This document shows positions 1 through 6,567 of a stretch of DNA of 11,232 bases, piece after piece. Numbering within the stretch: position 1 is the stretch's first letter; each line of letters starts with the position of its first letter. Where the stretch lies: the NCBI GenBank assembly GCA_021806355.1, contig JAJZXT010000206.1, positions 1 to 11,232 on the forward strand, written 5' to 3'. The position numbers were made by a program, and so were the translations under genes. The notes beneath the pieces are model-generated. The model did not search any database. It was given only the letters and a program-made list of their open reading frames with translations, and was not told the DNA's origin. The stretch comes from Thermoplasmata archaeon. Lineage in GTDB: Archaea > Thermoplasmatota > Thermoplasmata > Thermoplasmatales > Thermoplasmataceae.

Positions 1-345
1 GAGAAGGATTTCGTGGAGAAGGTATTCCGCACAATGAAGAGTCAGGAAGAGATCGTTCCGGTAAGACACAGATTGGAGAGAAGGGTGAGGGCCTATGTAT
101 TCGTCATGGTCACTGCATACCGCCTCATTGCAGCCCTTGTATATTTCCTGAGGGAATCGGGAAATAAAGATCCATGGGAAACCATGCAGAAACTTCTTGA
201 TTCGCTGTCAAGGGTTGAGAGGATGGAGATCACATTTGGGAGAGAGCACAGGATATGGTATCTAAATCTCATGCCTGCCTCAGTTGAAACACTGAGGAAA
301 ATAGGTTTCCCCAAACTTTTTGATGAGAAATCCCAGTCAACATAA
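1..345 (+). CDS. IS4-superfamily (IS1634-like) transposase, C-terminal part
   Basis: This is the 3' end of a DDE transposase; the frame is open through base 1, so the gene begins outside the window. The visible part starts EKDFVEKVFRTMKS. The E encoded at 16-18 and the K at 37-39 are separated by six residues, matching the E(6)K half of the Y(2)R(3)E(6)K signature of IS4-type transposases, so this glutamate should be the third catalytic carboxylate. The following stretch (PVRHRLERRVRAYVFVMVTAYRLIAALVYF) resembles the helical 'RPVYH...RI.AH.F..FLA' segment of IS1634-family enzymes. About 100 residues follow the motif up to a clean TAA, so the C-terminus looks intact. Whether the whole element is complete cannot be judged from here. 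It marks the left edge of a region that also holds a restriction-modification cassette. The family call is by motif and remembered pattern only. Confidence 0.72.
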   Translation, partial: EKDFVEKVFRTMKSQEEIVPVRHRLERRVRAYVFVMVTAYRLIAALVYFLRESGNKDPWETMQKLLDSLSRVERMEITFGREHRIWYLNLMPASVETLRKIGFPKLFDEKSQST

Positions 346-433
346 CATTTTCACAAATGGTGATCAATAATCTGAAAAGGTAGGTGGCACACCCGTCGCT
401 GTTCAGGTCATGAGACGAATTTCTTCAAGATCC

Positions 434-451
434 AACTTTTTCGAATTTTTT
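434..451 (+). terminator. Possible oligo-T transcription terminator after transposase
   Basis: Two runs of five and six T lie close together about 90-105 bp beyond the transposase stop. Archaeal RNA polymerase commonly terminates at oligo-T in the non-template strand without needing a hairpin. No stem was seen. The call rests on composition only. Confidence 0.25.
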
Positions 452-612
452 CCTGAGGCAGATTGCCAGACACGATTGTTACAATTACCCAACCTGTTCC
501 TGCATTCATCTTTACTCATAGATTTCTCGAATTATTTAGTTCCATCAATGATTTTCTGTTCTCGATAGAGGATATAAGAATTAAGGAAAATCTTGTAATT
601 CGAATAACTCTC

Positions 613-620
613 ATTTCTAT
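613..620 (+). promoter_or_regulatory. Putative TATA box for the R-M operon
   Basis: TTTCTATA is centred about 27 bp ahead of the methyltransferase ATG at 644, the spacing expected for a leaderless archaeal transcript. A second TATA-like string, TTTAATAG (631-638), is too close to the ATG to serve this start. No operator palindrome and no small controller (C-protein) gene was found. Confidence 0.4.
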
Positions 621-643
621 AGGAACAGAGTTTAATAGTTCAT

Positions 644-2077
644 ATGAATTATTCAGATAAGTTGTTGAAATCAGAGAGTATAATCGATGAGGTAAGGGAG
701 CTTGAGAATAAGTACTCTAAAAGATTGGTTATAGCAGAATGGATAAACCGGAAAATGGTTAGTAACCAAGGTAACAAGCAAGTGGCCTTCCTGAACTGGT
801 TCGGCTTTAAGGAAAGTTTCTCTTATGACCTTGTAATAAAATTACTCAGACAAGCAAATTCCCGACCCGGTGACATTTTCCTAGACCCTTTCGCTGGAAC
901 CGGTACGTCCGTGTTCGCCGCATCAAACCAGGGATTGAAAGCTATCGGCATCGAACTATTACCTATTGGTCAGTTCCTTCATAATACAAGAAAGGCAGCA
1001 TTTCAAGTTGATGTAAAAAATTTGGAAGCAGAGATCAAGAATGTGCTGGAATTTCTCAGGACGAAGCAAATACCTCCTCATGAATACTATTTCAAGCATG
1101 TCTCTATCACGAGAGGTGCATTTTCTAAAGAAACGGAAAATGCCATTGCTAGTTACCTTGGATACGTCGATAATGAAATCAAAGACGACCACATAAAACA
1201 GCTCCTCAAATTTGCTTGCTTTTCGATCCTTGAAGACATAAGTTATACAAGCAAGGATGGACAATATCTAAGATGGGACAAGAGAGCCGGAAGAAATAGA
1301 GCAGGCGATTACCTCAAACCAAAGATATATATATTCTATGAGGCAATCTCAATGGCTCTAAGCGGGATGCTATCCAGCATTAAGGGCAGGATGTTATTCT
1401 GGAGCGAGGATCGAGATCTAAATGACAACACAACAATAATCAGTGGGTCAACACTGGAAAAACTCCCAAGAATTCCATCAGCTTCCGTTGACATAATAAT
1501 TTCCTCACCACCTTACTGCAACAGATACGACTATACAAGAACCTATGCAATTGAGCTTGCATTCCTCGGGATAGATAACGATTCGTTAAAGAAGCTAAGA
1601 CAGACAATGTTATCTTGTACTGTAGAAAACAAGAGCAAGGAAAGCTGGCTTAGAGAGATGTATATCTGTATAGATAAACCAGAATTCTTTGATATTGCAA
1701 ATAAGACATTCGTAGAGAATAAAGCCCTAAACTCCATCTTAAGCGGTCTGAAAAAAGCAATGCAAGATGGAGAACTGAATAATAATGGAATTTACAGGAT
1801 GATCTACAATTATTTCTTCGAACACGCTTTTATAATTCATGAAATGGCCCGGGTGTTAAAACTTGAAGGCAAAATATTCTATGTTAATGACAACGTGCGT
1901 TATGCTGGAATTTCAATACCTGTAGACCTGATATTATCTGATTTTGCAGAATCTGCTGGACTACAGGTAAATAAAATATATTATTTGAAGAGAGGTAAGG
2001 GAAACAGCAGTCAGCAGATGAGAGTACACGGGCGGGAAGAACAAAGAAAATGTGTGTATTACTGGGAGAAGGTGTAG
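644..2077 (+). CDS. Type II DNA methyltransferase (probable N4-cytosine), AvaI/BsoBI-type system
   Basis: This 477-residue S-adenosylmethionine-dependent DNA methyltransferase is the protective partner of the endonuclease directly downstream. Motif X-like FGFKESFS (about residues 53-60) precedes motif I, DPFAGTGTS (81-89), the AdoMet-binding loop, followed by the acidic IGIEL strand end (101-105). The catalytic motif IV is SSPPY (287-291), continuing CNRYDYTRTYAIEL. The S-P-P-Y form is characteristic of N4-cytosine enzymes. About 190 residues separate motif I from motif IV, and this segment may include the target-recognition domain. The motif order (X-I ... IV) differs from the common beta order (IV ... 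X-I). The ATG at 644 is preceded by a TATA-like box at leaderless distance. The stop codon abuts the endonuclease start. Specificity (CYCGRG) is inferred from the partner. The methylated base has not been shown here. Confidence 0.88.
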   Translation: MNYSDKLLKSESIIDEVRELENKYSKRLVIAEWINRKMVSNQGNKQVAFLNWFGFKESFSYDLVIKLLRQANSRPGDIFLDPFAGTGTSVFAASNQGLKAIGIELLPIGQFLHNTRKAAFQVDVKNLEAEIKNVLEFLRTKQIPPHEYYFKHVSITRGAFSKETENAIASYLGYVDNEIKDDHIKQLLKFACFSILEDISYTSKDGQYLRWDKRAGRNRAGDYLKPKIYIFYEAISMALSGMLSSIKGRMLFWSEDRDLNDNTTIISGSTLEKLPRIPSASVDIIISSPPYCNRYDYTRTYAIELAFLGIDNDSLKKLRQTMLSCTVENKSKESWLREMYICIDKPEFFDIANKTFVENKALNSILSGLKKAMQDGELNNNGIYRMIYNYFFEHAFIIHEMARVLKLEGKIFYVNDNVRYAGISIPVDLILSDFAESAGLQVNKIYYLKRGKGNSSQQMRVHGREEQRKCVYYWEKV

Positions 2078-3043
2078 ATGACTGGGAGCCTGGGCTATAA
2101 AAGTCATCTCTCTGGCCCATCTGACCTAGTGACGACTCACGATGAATATAGGGCAGGATTCCTATCTCTTGCATTAGAAAAGAATACAAGAGCAACCCCT
2201 TTCATCAAAGAGGCTAAATCATTGAGGCAGGCAGTGCTTAAAACAAAATCTCCAAGGGACCTTCTAAAGATGGACTCCATACAGTATGCTTTCTTGAAAG
2301 CCGCGGGCGTTTCTGATAAAGCTGAGTCATATCTCACGGATGAGGATAAGAAAAACGCCAAAATCCATTTAATAGAGAAGTTCCTTGAACCAGCTGGTCC
2401 CTCTTTTGTCGATGAACTGGTTTACAGATTTTTACTAACACAGGGTGACGCTCTTGGAGGCATAATGAGGAATTTAGGCGGAGAATGGAGCAAGATCAAA
2501 TTTCTTGACATGATGAGAGCCACACTTTACAACGCTGGTGCTAATTATGAAATCCTTCTAAGAGACAACAAGGAATGGCAAAGGAACAGCAGAGGTTCCG
2601 TTCCTTCTGAGGAGATAAAGGCTTTGAGATGGGTCAACCCTTCAAACAACAAAACTTTTAGAACATTGATAGTTGATTATAAAGTCAGAATTGTGAACAA
2701 GAATGTGGATGCTTGCCTTTTCAAAGACACAAGAGATAATTTGAAGGATGATTTTTATCAGGATCCATCGAATTTCATTTCATTAGGTGAGCTTAAGGGA
2801 GGAACGGATCCTGCAGGTGCGGATGAACATTGGAAAACTGGCAATACTGCATTACAACGAATAAGAGATGCGTTTTCCAGAGTGAGTATGAAACCCTCAA
2901 CTTTTTTTGTAGGTGCTGCAATCGAAAATGCGATGGCCTCGGAAATTTGGGATCAACTGAATAGGAACATTCTCTCCAATGCTGCTAACCTTACAAAGGA
3001 AGCGCACCTGGAAGCAATATGCCTATGGATACTCAGCCTATAA
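2078..3043 (+). CDS. Type II restriction endonuclease, AvaI/BsoBI family (predicted CYCGRG)
   Basis: This is a 321-residue PD-(D/E)XK endonuclease. AvaI and BsoBI are close to this length and cut C^YCGRG. The N-terminal DLVTTHDEYRAGFLSLALEK, the LEPAGPSFVDELVYRFLLT segment and the core SLGELKGGTDPAGADEHWKT are hallmarks I recognise from this family. The likely catalytic residues are D211 (NVDACLF), E238 and K240 (ELK), and H251 (DEHW). The spacing (D to E 27, E to H 13) nearly matches BsoBI D212, E240, K242, H253. The protein ends in NAANLTKEAHLEAICLWIL, as expected for a complete family member, so it appears intact. Its ATG directly follows the methyltransferase TAG with no gap, so translation is probably coupled and the endonuclease is made after the methylase. 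Target specificity is inferred from family membership. Confidence 0.92.
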   Translation: MTGSLGYKSHLSGPSDLVTTHDEYRAGFLSLALEKNTRATPFIKEAKSLRQAVLKTKSPRDLLKMDSIQYAFLKAAGVSDKAESYLTDEDKKNAKIHLIEKFLEPAGPSFVDELVYRFLLTQGDALGGIMRNLGGEWSKIKFLDMMRATLYNAGANYEILLRDNKEWQRNSRGSVPSEEIKALRWVNPSNNKTFRTLIVDYKVRIVNKNVDACLFKDTRDNLKDDFYQDPSNFISLGELKGGTDPAGADEHWKTGNTALQRIRDAFSRVSMKPSTFFVGAAIENAMASEIWDQLNRNILSNAANLTKEAHLEAICLWILSL

Positions 3044-3317
3044 GTTTAAGCACCATGATTCAGCCGAATTTAACTTTGGCATTCTGGTAAGGGCTCCTTC
3101 ACTTTATTTGAACGTGGAACCCAGAGATGCTATGTATAAAGTCTCAACTAAGTTAATAACTGATAATTGCAGAGCTAATCATATACCATTGAACATTTCT
3201 GAGAGCAGCGGAATTTTTCATTTGTTTCCTGTATTATACCCAATCCATGACAAATTTTTACCTTTATCTTAGATTTGTAAAATAATAGGTTATATGACAC
3301 TTTCTAATACTTTCTTC

Positions 3318-3942
3318 AGGGTATTGGACTGGATGGAACAGCCAAGGAGTTCTTACCGATCAGGACTCCACCAAAAAGTATTGCCCAGAAAAAGATTGGG
3401 TAGTAGATCAATCTTTCAGCACCGCCTGGGCCAAGTACCAAACTTATCCACTGATCCCCAATGAGTGCAAATAATGACAGTATGCCCAGAAACGTTGAGG
3501 TGTGCCTTATATGCCCTCCCATTAATCTTGGTGAACGTATTGCGGCAATGGCCCCAAAAATTGCTACACATAATGCCCCTATCGTATGCAAGAATGAATT
3601 GACATTCCACGGATTTAGACTGACAAGTATGAGTCCAATACCAATGAGGTAAAAACAGAGAGACAGCAGGTGTGAACCTATATTCCTGAATAGAAAATTG
3701 GTGCCAATAACCCACAGTATTCCTGACAATAGAATAAATGAATCCCAGTAAAGCATTGTTGGATACCCTGCTCCGCCAAGCGTGCTGATTGCCTGATATT
3801 TCACGCTGAAACCTGAAACCACTTCCTCAGCTGTGGTAGTGGCAAGAAGGGTCAGGATTCCTCCGAGTGCAAAGAATATACCCGCTCCGTTTCTACCACG
3901 AGAATATTTCGGTTTATACCCAGAGTCATCCGATCGCTTCAT
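3318..3942 (-). CDS. DUF998-like multi-pass membrane protein
   Basis: This is a predicted integral membrane protein of about 208 residues whose function is not known. After a short basic, hydrophilic N-terminus (KRSDDSGYKPKYSRGR) there are about six hydrophobic segments, starting with GAGIFFALGGILTLLATT and ending with IFFWAILFGGVLIG. The string YQAISTLGGAGYPTMLYWDS after the first helix, and the later LNPWNVNSFLHTIGALCVAIFG with its central histidine, fit the pattern I know from DUF998 proteins (ISxLG..., then P...HxxxA). I chose the ATG at 3942 over a TTG one codon upstream, because a TATA-like box lies 25 bp ahead of it. The stop codon is TGA at 3316-3318. It is divergent from the DUF4143 ATPase and shares a regulatory region with it. 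No substrate or partner can be inferred. Confidence 0.72.
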
Positions 3943-3962
3943 CAAACACTTAGGAACATCCT

Positions 3963-3970
3963 CTATATGA
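3963..3970 (-). promoter_or_regulatory. Putative TATA box for the DUF998-like gene
   Basis: Read on the minus strand the sequence is TCATATAG. Its centre is 25 bp ahead of the ATG at 3942, consistent with a leaderless transcript. The partial inverted site TTAGGAACATCCT (3950-3962) sits between this box and the start codon. Confidence 0.45.
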
Positions 3971-4046
3971 TCTTTCTTTGCGTTCTGGAGTTGGTTTTTG
4001 AGATCGCATAAACATTTAGCGCTGAATACCAGCGATTTTTAATAAG

Positions 4047-4063
4047 CATCCTAATTTAGGATG
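4047..4063. promoter_or_regulatory. Perfect 17-bp palindrome, candidate operator
   Basis: CATCCTAATTTAGGATG has two 8-bp arms (CATCCTAA / TTAGGATG) around a single T. It lies in the divergent region between the DUF998-like gene and the ATPase gene, about 33 bp upstream of the ATPase TATA box. The half-site CATCCT recurs at 3957 and 4079, and TTAGGA at 3950. The symmetry suggests a dimeric transcription factor. No regulator gene in the window is an obvious owner. Confidence 0.5.
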
Positions 4064-4095
4064 ATATACTAATGAAATCATCCTGAATGGGGATA

Positions 4096-4103
4096 CTTTA
4101 TAA
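4096..4103 (+). promoter_or_regulatory. TATA box for the DUF4143 ATPase gene
   Basis: CTTTATAA is centred about 27 bp upstream of the ATG at 4126, the expected distance for a leaderless archaeal transcript. It lies downstream of the alternative upstream ATG at 4087, which therefore would not be transcribed. This box decides the start of the gene. Confidence 0.6.
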
Positions 4104-4125
4104 TCTTTGTATCGATGTACTCATA

Positions 4126-5439
4126 ATGCATAGAAAAGACGACCTCCGACAAGTCATATCAGAATGGTTCTTACAGGAGCTTCCCGATACAATAGAGAGA
4201 GATATTTCTATCCCTCTTGATACGAGCATCATTGTTTCCATTATTGGACCACGCAGAGCGGGGAAGACCTTTACGATGTACACAATTATCAAGAAATTAA
4301 GAGAGCATATTCCGATGGGCAATATTCTCTATATAAATTTCGAGCATGAAAAACTGAGGAATCTTGACGCTAACGATCTTGGCGATATGTTGGCAATATA
4401 TTATGAAGTATCCAAGGTAAATCGTAAAGAGAAAATTTATCTTTTTTTGGATGAGATTCATGTGGTTTCTGGCTGGAGCAACTGGGTTAATAGAATCTCT
4501 GAAACTAAGGAATTTCACATATACCTTTCAGGTTCTTCATCCAAACTACTTTCCAGAGAGCTCTCTACCAGACTTAGAGGGAGAAGCATAGATTTCACCG
4601 TTTTTCCTTATAGTTTCAGGGAGTTTTTGAGGGTTACGGAGGTTTTAATTCAAGATCCAAACCTGCTAATTCATTCAGAAAAAAGGGGGACGATAATGGG
4701 AGCACTGGAGGAGTACATAAAAATTGGGGGTTATCCGGAAGTTGTCGGTCTCAAAGATCTGGGGAGTAAGCTCCTGAGATCTTATATCGATACAATAATC
4801 ATCAAGGATGTTGGGGAAAGATTCAGGATTGAACCCTCTATCCTGGCTGCCTTTTTCGATTATGCCATTTCAACTTATTCAAAGTACTTCACAGGATCTA
4901 AGGCGTATAATTATCTCAAGACACTCAATTACAGAGTATCAAGAGAATTTCCACTTGAACTAATGGAACATTTCACTGAGGTTTTCGCGCTTTTCCAAAC
5001 TGAAATCTTTTCATTCAGCGCAAAGTCAAAGAAGCAATATCCCCGTAAAATATATGTCGCAGATACCGGAATAATACAAACGAAAGTCAGGAATGCTGAA
5101 ATTGGCAGGTTGATTGAAAATCTTGTCTTTATTGAACTTTGCAGGAGATCGGAATATTTTACAAAATTTCAAGTTTATTACTGGAAAGAATATGGCAAGG
5201 CCGCGGGTAAAGAGGTAGATTTTGTGATTATGGAAGGATCGAAAGTCCTTGAACTCATGAACGTTACATATGCATCCTCTGGTGAAACTGTCCCGGCAAG
5301 AGAAATTTCAGGTATCCTGCTGGCAGCAAAAGAACTTAAATGTACCAAAAAGAGAATAATTACCTGGGATTATTTTGAGAACGGAGATATTGAATTTACG
5401 CCACTCTGGAAATGGTTGCTGGAAACCGAAATGGGATAA
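4126..5439 (+). CDS. AAA-family ATPase with C-terminal DUF4143 domain
   Basis: This is an ATP-binding protein of about 437 residues of the widespread archaeal/bacterial AAA + DUF4143 type, whose cellular role is poorly known. From the chosen start, Walker A is GPRRAGKT (about residues 41-48), Walker B is IYLFLDEIH (about 104-112), and a sensor-like LSGSSSKLL follows at about 135. The middle region contains GGYPEVV and the YIDTIIIKDV segment typical of the family. The C-terminal part has IENLVFIEL and, about 30 residues later, KEVDFVI followed by KVLELMNV. This looks like the PD-(D/E)XK-nuclease-like fold predicted for DUF4143. An upstream ATG at 4087 is in frame, but a TATA box lies inside that extension, so the ATG at 4126 (MHRKDD) is preferred. 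It is convergent with the AbrB/PhoU-like gene, with 23 bp between stops. Such genes often spread between genomes. Confidence 0.87.
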   Translation: MHRKDDLRQVISEWFLQELPDTIERDISIPLDTSIIVSIIGPRRAGKTFTMYTIIKKLREHIPMGNILYINFEHEKLRNLDANDLGDMLAIYYEVSKVNRKEKIYLFLDEIHVVSGWSNWVNRISETKEFHIYLSGSSSKLLSRELSTRLRGRSIDFTVFPYSFREFLRVTEVLIQDPNLLIHSEKRGTIMGALEEYIKIGGYPEVVGLKDLGSKLLRSYIDTIIIKDVGERFRIEPSILAAFFDYAISTYSKYFTGSKAYNYLKTLNYRVSREFPLELMEHFTEVFALFQTEIFSFSAKSKKQYPRKIYVADTGIIQTKVRNAEIGRLIENLVFIELCRRSEYFTKFQVYYWKEYGKAAGKEVDFVIMEGSKVLELMNVTYASSGETVPAREISGILLAAKELKCTKKRIITWDYFENGDIEFTPLWKWLLETEMG

Positions 5440-5462
5440 GTTTTCAATTTATACTGATTTCT

Positions 5463-6452
5463 CTATGTTGATATTCCCAGGATGGAATCGTCTGCCAGTG
5501 CAACTGCATAACCGGCAATTGCCCTAAGATCCCGTACTATCAGGGAAATGGTTAGTCTCCCTTTCATGTTCAGGAAAGAACTGCTTTCCATGATTTTTTC
5601 ATAAATTTCCCGGATTCTCACCATTGAGTCCATAACCCACGATGCAAGTGATATATCTCTCTCCATCAACGATTTGAAAGATTTGGCTACCATTTCCTCG
5701 GTCAGTTTTTCCATGTCTTTCAGTGATTCCAGCAAGCTGGTATCAAGTTTATACTCAAACTCTGAGGAATGCTCCGCTGTTCTCATGGCATAATAGGCAA
5801 TACGGCCGATTTCCCTGATGGCGATTGCAACCATTGTAGTGTCAGTAAGATTCGAGAACCTATATTTGGTGCAGAGTTCCTTATCCTTCCCCGCAAGTAT
5901 TACAAGCCTCATCAGGAGGCGATATGTCCTGATGAGCTCCTTTCCCCTGTTGTATGCGTCCTTTGAAAGAAAATTTTCATTTCTTGAGAGGGAAATGATG
6001 GAGTCTGATAATACCGCCATTGAATTCTTTACGAATTTATCCATGGAACTTGTCAGATCAAATTTATAAGGATCAATAAGGTTTTGCAGGAGGATTCTGC
6101 CAGAATATTCCTCTGAAATTTCTATGCCTATCAATCCCTTCAATGTCTCCTTAACCCAATCCTTCCATTCATTATCATGATCCTCGGAATAAATCTCAGT
6201 GATATCATGGCCAAGGATGTATGACGATATGATCCTCAATTCCAGCGATTTCCTATCCACTATTCCAGCCATATTTATTGAATGAGACTCGGTTTCCCGG
6301 ATCATGTTACTTGAAATAATTATTGAACCGTTATCCAGTTCCATGTTGAGCATTGTTCCCTTCTCTGCCTTTAATGTTTCTGCCCATTCCTTTGGGATGG
6401 TCAAGATGTACGTACCTCCTGCGGTCACCTGCAGTTTTCTGATTTCCTTCAT
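5463..6452 (-). CDS. AbrB-domain/PhoU-like transcriptional regulator
   Basis: This is a 329-residue archaeal regulator. Residues 1-47 form a SpoVT/AbrB-type swapped-hairpin DNA-binding domain, with the tell-tale RKLQVTAGGTYILTIPKEWA followed by a short beta strand pair (LNMELDNGSIIIS). The remainder is nearly all alpha helix with two PhoU-like repeats (about 70-160 and 165-325). In canonical PhoU the metal-binding motif is E(R)xxD in each repeat. Here the matching places read IGRIAYYA and DLRAIAGYA, so both aspartates appear lost. Annotation pipelines usually call such proteins 'phosphate uptake regulator', but no pst phosphate-transport gene is in view. The gene is divergent from aceB-aceA, and their shared promoter region holds symmetric repeats, so control of the glyoxylate operon and of itself is a reasonable inference. 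A phosphate role cannot be excluded. Confidence 0.82.
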   Translation of the reverse strand: MKEIRKLQVTAGGTYILTIPKEWAETLKAEKGTMLNMELDNGSIIISSNMIRETESHSINMAGIVDRKSLELRIISSYILGHDITEIYSEDHDNEWKDWVKETLKGLIGIEISEEYSGRILLQNLIDPYKFDLTSSMDKFVKNSMAVLSDSIISLSRNENFLSKDAYNRGKELIRTYRLLMRLVILAGKDKELCTKYRFSNLTDTTMVAIAIREIGRIAYYAMRTAEHSSEFEYKLDTSLLESLKDMEKLTEEMVAKSFKSLMERDISLASWVMDSMVRIREIYEKIMESSSFLNMKGRLTISLIVRDLRAIAGYAVALADDSILGIST

Positions 6453-6481
6453 TTTGGAGACAATAACTTATGTATTGTATG

Positions 6482-6489
6482 TATTTAAT
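6482..6489 (-). promoter_or_regulatory. Putative TATA box for the AbrB/PhoU-like gene
   Basis: On the minus strand this reads ATTAAATA. It is centred about 33 bp from the ATG at 6452, which predicts a very short leader of roughly 8 nt. It overlaps one of the TATGTATT repeats, a position suited to autorepression. Confidence 0.4.
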
Positions 6490-6496
6490 GTTTTAA

Positions 6497-6511
6497 TTAC
6501 ATTATATGTAA
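6497..6511. promoter_or_regulatory. 15-bp palindrome, candidate operator of the divergent glyoxylate/regulator region
   Basis: TTACATTATATGTAA has perfect 6-bp arms (TTACAT / ATGTAA) around TAT and lies between the two divergent TATA boxes. Three bp further right is TGCATGCA (6514-6521), a second, 8-bp perfect palindrome. The core ATGTA is shared with the flanking TATGTATT repeats. Confidence 0.45.
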
Positions 6512-6530
6512 ACTGCATGCACCTGAATAA

Positions 6531-6538
6531 TTATAAAT
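6531..6538 (+). promoter_or_regulatory. TATA box of the aceB-aceA operon
   Basis: TTATAAAT predicts transcription starting near 6559-6562. That is either directly at a TTG (6559) or about 8 nt ahead of the ATG at 6568. It is the best match to an archaeal TATA box in this intergenic region. Confidence 0.6.
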
Positions 6539-6567
6539 ACATAATCAACACTTTGTAATTGAAAGAT

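Larger units (their letters stand above)
346..643. other. AT-rich intergenic spacer between transposase and methyltransferase
   Basis: This stretch of about 300 bp contains no convincing gene. A 65-codon TTG-started frame (463-660) runs into the methyltransferase start in another frame and has no recognisable protein features. The T-rich run near 434-451 (CTTTTTCGAATTTTTTCC) could end transcription of the transposase. The motif TCGAAT or its complement ATTCGA occurs at about 441, 525 and 597. The right end of the insertion element should lie in the first part of this spacer, but without the left end I cannot define its terminal inverted repeat. The last 30 bp hold the likely methyltransferase promoter. 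Confidence 0.5.
6468..6544. repeat. Symmetric TTATGTATT / AATACATAA elements flanking the divergent promoters
   Basis: TTATGTATT (6468-6476) and its exact complement AATACATAA (6536-6544) lie 59 bp apart and are almost symmetric about the palindrome at 6497-6511. TATGTATT repeats at 6478-6485, giving two direct copies nine bp apart. The left copies cover the predicted start site and TATA box of the AbrB/PhoU-like gene. The right copy overlaps the aceB TATA box. This pattern fits co-regulation of both genes by one DNA-binding protein. AT-rich sequence raises the chance background. Confidence 0.45.

Noticed and set aside
346..420. Possible right terminal inverted repeat of the insertion sequence
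   Set aside because: The left end of the element is outside the window, so no repeat pair or target duplication can be matched.
463..660. 65-codon TTG-started frame ahead of the methyltransferase
   Set aside because: It overlaps the methyltransferase start in another frame, has a weak start codon, and shows no recognisable protein features; it lies in AT-rich spacer sequence.
2979..3272. 97-codon frame overlapping the end of the endonuclease and filling the spacer to 3272
   Set aside because: It starts inside the well-supported endonuclease in another frame. The endonuclease C-terminus looks complete, so this is not a frameshifted extension. The part after 3043 has no recognised motif; a decayed gene remnant is possible but unsupported.
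3416..3715. 99-codon minus-strand frame inside the DUF998-like gene
   Set aside because: It is a shadow of the membrane-protein gene on the same strand in another frame; the coherent series of membrane helices supports the longer frame.
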